The notes below the pieces were generated by a model. That model did not search any database. It was not told the DNA's origin and was given only the letters and a program-made list of their open reading frames with translations. A DNA stretch of 64,000 bases from Deltaproteobacteria bacterium (GTDB lineage: Bacteria; Myxococcota; Myxococcia; Myxococcales; 40CM-4-68-19), in assembly GCA_005879315.1 (NCBI GenBank), contig VBLC01000065.1, positions 44,055 to 108,054 of the forward strand, given 5' to 3'. Both the position numbers and the translations under genes were made by a program. Within the stretch, counting starts at the first letter, position 1. The number at the start of each line of letters is the position of its first letter. Positions 60,524-64,000 of the stretch are shown in pieces.

Positions 60524-63500
60524 GCCCGGCCGTGCGGGTCTGCAGCCGCTGGGTGATCATCAGCTCGACCCGGCGATTGTGAGCGCGGCCGTCGTTGCTG
60601 GCGTTGGTGTCCACCGGCCTGGTGTTGCCGTATCCCTGTGACTCGAGGCGCGCGGCGGCGATGCCGTGCTTGACCAGGTAGGAACGCACGGCCTTGGCGC
60701 GTCGCTTGGAGAGGTCGAGGTTGTACGCCGGCTTGCCGCGGTCGTCGGTGTGGCCCTCGATGCGCAGCCGCGACAGCTCGGTGTGGTTCTTGAGGATCGC
60801 GATCGCCGCATCCAGCACCGCCCGCGACTGCGGCAGGATGACGTCGCCATTGTGCGCGAACAGCACCGGCGCGAGCAGGTCGACCTTGTCGTCTTCGAGC
60901 TTGGCGAGAACCGGCTCGGGCGTGTTCCACTCCTGGTAGATCGGCGCCGGAGGATCGGCAGCGACCGCCAACGCGGGGAAGAGCTGCGGCGGCTCCGGCA
61001 GCGGCAAGATGGGCAGAGGCCGCCGCGCCGGCAACATCGAGGGCGTGATCGAGATGGCGACGAACATCCGGTACTTCGGAGTGCCATAGCCGTTGCCGAT
61101 GCCCGGTCCTCCGCCGGCGGTCACGTCGATGCCGCGCGATGCGCTCCAGCGCAGCGCGGCCAGCATCTCCATCGGCCGCTCCACCGAGCCGCCGCCGGCC
61201 AGATTCACTTCGCCGGCGACGCTGGCGAGGAGCGCGAGCTTCTCGCGCAGCGGCATCTCCGCCGCGAGACCGTAGGTGATCGCAGTCCCGACGTGCAGGT
61301 TGCCGAGCGATCGGCTTCCGCGCACCGCCATTCCGGCGTTGGCGAGCAGCCGCACTGGAAGCAAATCTTGAAGCTCGGCCAGCGCCGTGGGCGTGAAGGT
61401 CAACGAGCCTGCCCCGAGGTACGCCTCCTGCCGCCCCGTCGGCAGCGAGAAAGGCGCCGCCGCGCCCAGGACCAATCCGCCGATCGAGAGCAGGCGCGCT
61501 TTGGGCAGGATGCGCAGATCGCCGATGCCTGCCGAAGGAGCGGGCGCGGCGAGCGGGCCTTGCGTGAGCGGCGTCCCCGACGAGGACTGCACCGCCAGCG
61601 GCAGCACCGCGCCGACTTCGAAGCGATCGCCGAGACCGATCGAGGCCCCCAGATGCAAGAGCGACTGGTCCTGCAGGACGGGGATCTGCGTGGCGTGGTC
61701 CACCTGCACCAGCCGAAGGGGGTCGCGCGCGTAGCTGCCGTAGATGGAGGCGTGCCACTCGCGGTCTTGCGCCGTGTCCGCCGACCAGACGCCGAGCACG
61801 TCGAAGGCCCCGGCGCCGGGCTGGAAGCGATCGACGGCGATCGTGGCGCTGTCCTGCGCCCGGGCGGCGCTCGCGCAGAGGAGCAGCGCGGCCATCGCGG
61901 CCTTGCGCCGGCGGCGCAGTGCGAAGGCGGCGAGCAGCAGCAGGAGCGGCCAGCCGGATGCGCCGGTCGAGCTGCAGCCCGCACCCGCCACGACCCAGAC
62001 GCCAGGGTCGCTCTGCGACTTGCAGGCGCCGGAGATGCAGATGCCGCCGTTGGCGCAGTCGGAGTCGCGCGTGCAGGAGCTGAGGCAGGCGTTGGCGCCG
62101 CAGACGTAGGCGTTGCACGACGACTGCTGGCGCGCGGGGCAGCGGCCCGTCCCGTCGCAGAGGGCTTGCGCCGTGGAGACTCCGGCGGTGCAGGCGGCGG
62201 TGCGGCACTCGGTCGAGACGCCGGGATATGCGCAGGCGTCGCGCCGCGAGCCGTCGCAGGCGCCCGCGCAGTTGGTGCCATCGCTGCCGCAGGCCGGGCG
62301 CCCGCCGCGCGGATCGCCGGCGACCGCCGTGCAAGTGCCGGCGCTGCCCGCGACGTTGCAGGCCTCGCACTGGCCGGCGCAAGCGCTGTTGCAGCAGAGG
62401 CCGTCGACGCAGTTGCCGCTCGCGCACTGGCCGGCGGCGCCGCAGGAGCCGCCGTTCGCCACGAGGGGAACGCAGACACCGGCCGAGCACCAGTCGCCGG
62501 AAGCGCAGTCGGAGTTGCTGGCGCATCCGCCCAGGCAAGCCGAGGCGCCGCAGACGTACGGCGAGCAACCCTGCGTCTGCGCCCCAGGGCAGCGGCCCGC
62601 GCCGTCGCAGGCGGAGGCGAGAGTAGCGACGCCACTCGAGCAGGAGGGCGCGCGGCATTGCGAGATCGGATAAGCGCAGGCGGAGCCGTTCGTCCCGTCG
62701 CACGCGCCGCCGCAGGCCGAGCCGTCCGTCGTGCACAGAGGCCGCGCTCCATGGGGCGCGCCCGCCACCGACGCGCACGTGCCGACGCTGCCGGGGACAT
62801 CGCAAGCCTGGCACTGGCCGCCGCAGGCCTGGTCGCAGCAGACGCCGTCGGTGCAATGGGCGGAAGCGCACTGGTTGGAGCCCGCGCAGCTGGCGCCGGC
62901 CGCCAGGAGCGAGGTGCACACGCCCGCGGAGCAGAAGTTGCCTGCCGCGCAATCGGTGTCGACCGAGCAGTTGCCGCGGCAAGCGGTGGCGCCGCAGAGG
63001 TAGGGATTGCAGGTTTGCGTCTGCTGCGCCGGGCAATGGCCCGCGCTGTCGCAGCCGGCGGCGAGGATGGCCGTGCCGCTGCTGCAGCTCGGGGAGCGGC
63101 AGCCGCTGGTGCTGTCGGGATAGGTGCAGGCGAGCCCGTGCGATCCGTCGCAAGCGCCGCCGCAGAGGGTGCCGTCGCTGGTGCAGGCCGGCCGCGCGCC
63201 CTGCGGAGCGCCGGTGACCGCGATGCAGTGGCCGGCGTTGCCCGAGACGTTGCACGCCTGGCACTGCCCGCCGCAGGCCTGATCGCAGCAGACGCCGTCG
63301 GCGCAGCTGCCGTTCGCGCATTGGTTGGCGCCCGCGCAGGCGACGCCGTCGCCGAACTTCGCGACGCAGACGCCGGCCGAGCAGAAGTCGCCCGCCGCGC
63401 AATCGGAGTCGGCCGCGCAGTTGCCCAGGCAGGCGGTGGGGCCGCACGCATAGGGAGTGCAGGCTTGCGTCTGCAGCGCGGGACAATTGCCCGCGCCGTC

Positions 63501-64000
63501 GCACGAGGAGGCAAGAGTGGCGAGGCCTGCGCTGCAGCTCGCGCTGCGGCAAGAGCTCGTCGGATACGCGCACGCCGCGCTGTTCGTGCCGTCGCAAGCG
63601 CCACCGCAGGAGCTGCCGTCCGTGGCACAGGCAACGCGCGTCCCGTGCGGCGCGCCGCTGACGGCAGTGCAGGTGCCGACGCTGCCGGCGACGTCGCAGG
63701 CCTGGCACTGGCTGCCGCAGGCGCTGCTGCAGCAGACGCCGTCGACGCAATTACTGTTGGTGCACTGATTGTTCGCGCTGCAGGTCGCGCCGTTGGCCTG
63801 CTTCGCCGCGCACACGCCGGCGTTGCAGTAGTCGCCGGAGATGCAGTCCGCGTCGACGCTGCAGCTCGTCGCGCACGAGGTTGCGCCGCAGATGTACGGA
63901 GTGCATGCGATCGTGCTCGGAGCAGGGCAGGCGCCAGCACCATCGCAACTGGCTGCCGCCGTCGCAGTCCCGCTGCTGCAGCTTGCGCTGCGGCACGAGC
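60510..64000 (-). CDS. Giant Cys-rich repeat / MYXO-CTERM / OmpA-domain surface protein (5' end outside window)
   Basis: One open frame of at least 1,163 residues running off the right window edge. The N-terminal part seen here (61990-64000) is over 4 tandem repeats of about 148 residues with about 20 Cys each (patterns DSDCASGDYCSAGVC, CVDGVCCNSAC, CQACDVAGSVGTC). Next come a MYXO-CTERM-like tail (GCSSTG, a hydrophobic stretch, RRRRK, 61976-61896), then at once a second signal peptide (MAALLLCASAARA from an internal ATG at 61895), a region likely to be a beta-barrel (about 280 residues), a Pro-rich linker and a C-terminal OmpA peptidoglycan-binding domain (IEGHTDDRG, SKRRAKAV, NRRVEL). AAGG lies 5 bases before the internal ATG, so the OmpA part may also be made separately (461 residues). 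TraA (Cys-rich, MYXO-CTERM) and TraB (barrel plus OmpA) of Myxococcus share this order as two genes. Confidence 0.85.
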   Translation of the reverse strand, partial: SCRSASCSSGTATAAASCDGAGACPAPSTIACTPYICGATSCATSCSVDADCISGDYCNAGVCAAKQANGATCSANNQCTNSNCVDGVCCSSACGSQCQACDVAGSVGTCTAVSGAPHGTRVACATDGSSCGGACDGTNSAACAYPTSSCRSASCSAGLATLASSCDGAGNCPALQTQACTPYACGPTACLGNCAADSDCAAGDFCSAGVCVAKFGDGVACAGANQCANGSCADGVCCDQACGGQCQACNVSGNAGHCIAVTGAPQGARPACTSDGTLCGGACDGSHGLACTYPDSTSGCRSPSCSSGTAILAAGCDSAGHCPAQQTQTCNPYLCGATACRGNCSVDTDCAAGNFCSAGVCTSLLAAGASCAGSNQCASAHCTDGVCCDQACGGQCQACDVPGSVGTCASVAGAPHGARPLCTTDGSACGGACDGTNGSACAYPISQCRAPSCSSGVATLASACDGAGRCPGAQTQGCSPYVCGASACLGGCASNSDCASGDWCSAGVCVPLVANGGSCGAAGQCASGNCVDGLCCNSACAGQCEACNVAGSAGTCTAVAGDPRGGRPACGSDGTNCAGACDGSRRDACAYPGVSTECRTAACTAGVSTAQALCDGTGRCPARQQSSCNAYVCGANACLSSCTRDSDCANGGICISGACKSQSDPGVWVVAGAGCSSTGASGWPLLLLLAAFALRRRRKAAMAALLLCASAARAQDSATIAVDRFQPGAGAFDVLGVWSADTAQDREWHASIYGSYARDPLRLVQVDHATQIPVLQDQSLLHLGASIGLGDRFEVGAVLPLAVQSSSGTPLTQGPLAAPAPSAGIGDLRILPKARLLSIGGLVLGAAAPFSLPTGRQEAYLGAGSLTFTPTALAELQDLLPVRLLANAGMAVRGSRSLGNLHVGTAITYGLAAEMPLREKLALLASVAGEVNLAGGGSVERPMEMLAALRWSASRGIDVTAGGGPGIGNGYGTPKYRMFVAISITPSMLPARRPLPILPLPEPPQLFPALAVAADPPAPIYQEWNTPEPVLAKLEDDKVDLLAPVLFAHNGDVILPQSRAVLDAAIAILKNHTELSRLRIEGHTDDRGKPAYNLDLSKRRAKAVRSYLVKHGIAAARLESQGYGNTRPVDTNASNDGRAHNRRVELMITQRLQTRTAGLSRP
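61896..61976 (-). other. MYXO-CTERM sorting motif inside the frame
   Basis: Codons for Cys-Ser-Ser-Thr-Gly (Cys at 61976-61974), a Leu/Ala-rich membrane stretch (PLLLLLAAFAL) and RRRRK match the myxobacterial C-terminal sorting signal processed by myxosortase-type proteases. It normally ends a protein; here 462 more codons follow without a stop. Confidence 0.8.
62035..64000 (-). repeat. Tandem repeats of 444-450 bp encoding Cys-rich units
   Basis: The same short sequence (plus strand CAGACGCC or CAGAGGCC followed by GTCG) recurs at 62395, 62839, 63289 and 63733, spacing 444, 450 and 444 bases (148-150 residues). Copies vary by base and codon but conserve Cys spacing and framing. The array runs beyond the window edge. 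Confidence 0.85.

Noticed and set aside
62035..64000. CRISPR array from the regular repeats at the right end
   Set aside because: The 444-450 base period is in frame and encodes conserved Cys-rich protein repeats; unit length and coding nature do not fit CRISPR.

Overview
The window is chromosomal DNA of very high GC content with dense, often overlapping genes. It looks like a member of the Myxococcota (former Deltaproteobacteria) or a close relative. The supporting signs are a MYXO-CTERM-type sorting tail (Gly-Cys-Ser-Ser, hydrophobic stretch, Arg cluster) in a Cys-rich surface protein, an IF3 with a long C-terminal tail, many sensor kinases, a sigma-54-type promoter, FecR/PEGA/GspE_N/FlgT-like envelope proteins, and many GTG starts within 4-base stop/start overlaps. 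Species cannot be fixed from the sequence alone.

Layout. 1-2.9 kb: the 3' part of carB and a small secreted DUF3761-like protein. 2.9-9.9 kb (minus strand): an arginine operon argC-argJB-argR-argG-argH-argF in which every junction overlaps by 4 bases and argJ and argB are one reading frame; AT-rich GCAT-N4-ATGC dyads upstream of and inside argC are candidate ArgR operators. 10-13.2 kb: greA and recG. 13.2-15.8 kb (minus): a two-component pair. 16-22.6 kb (plus): a coupled operon of a receiver protein, a receiver-kinase, a Cache/HAMP/GAF hybrid kinase and a PilT-family ATPase. 22.7-23.9 kb (minus): a CxxC protein and a lipoprotein. 24-28.4 kb (plus): GspE_N-domain protein, FlgT/LPP20-like protein, PEGA-like lipoprotein, FecR protein and a CDP-alcohol phosphatidyltransferase.

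28.4-36 kb is a conserved translation block: tRNA-Val(GAC), thrS, infC (non-canonical ATC start), rpmI, rplT, pheS, pheT, ihfA, tRNA-Pro(GGG), with a sigma-70-like promoter and hairpin/T-tract elements before infC and pheS. 36-45 kb is more accessory: a LysR-controlled divergent pair, a MarR-FMN reductase-Gfo/Idh/MocA operon, small secreted and membrane proteins, a serine acetyltransferase-like protein, hsp20 and a solitary groEL. 45.4-48 kb holds a small orphan, a DksA-like protein and an MEDS-PAS histidine kinase.

48-57 kb: a YVTN beta-propeller protein divergent from a PQQ-type dehydrogenase whose gene overlaps a TonB-dependent receptor; a second TonB receptor lies convergently, followed by a HAF-repeat lipoprotein. 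57-59 kb: gmd and fcl for GDP-L-fucose. 59-60.5 kb: an orphan terminator-like structure, a sigma-54-type promoter, a TonB-C-like protein and an isocitrate-lyase-family enzyme. From 60.5 kb to the window end (minus, truncated at its 5' end) is a very large frame joining Cys-rich tandem repeats of about 148 residues, a MYXO-CTERM tail, a second signal peptide, a beta-barrel-like region and an OmpA domain. This resembles the TraA/TraB outer-membrane-exchange pair in layout but without a stop codon between the parts. It is the most unusual object in the window, followed by the ArgJ-ArgB fusion and the phosphorelay/PilT operon.
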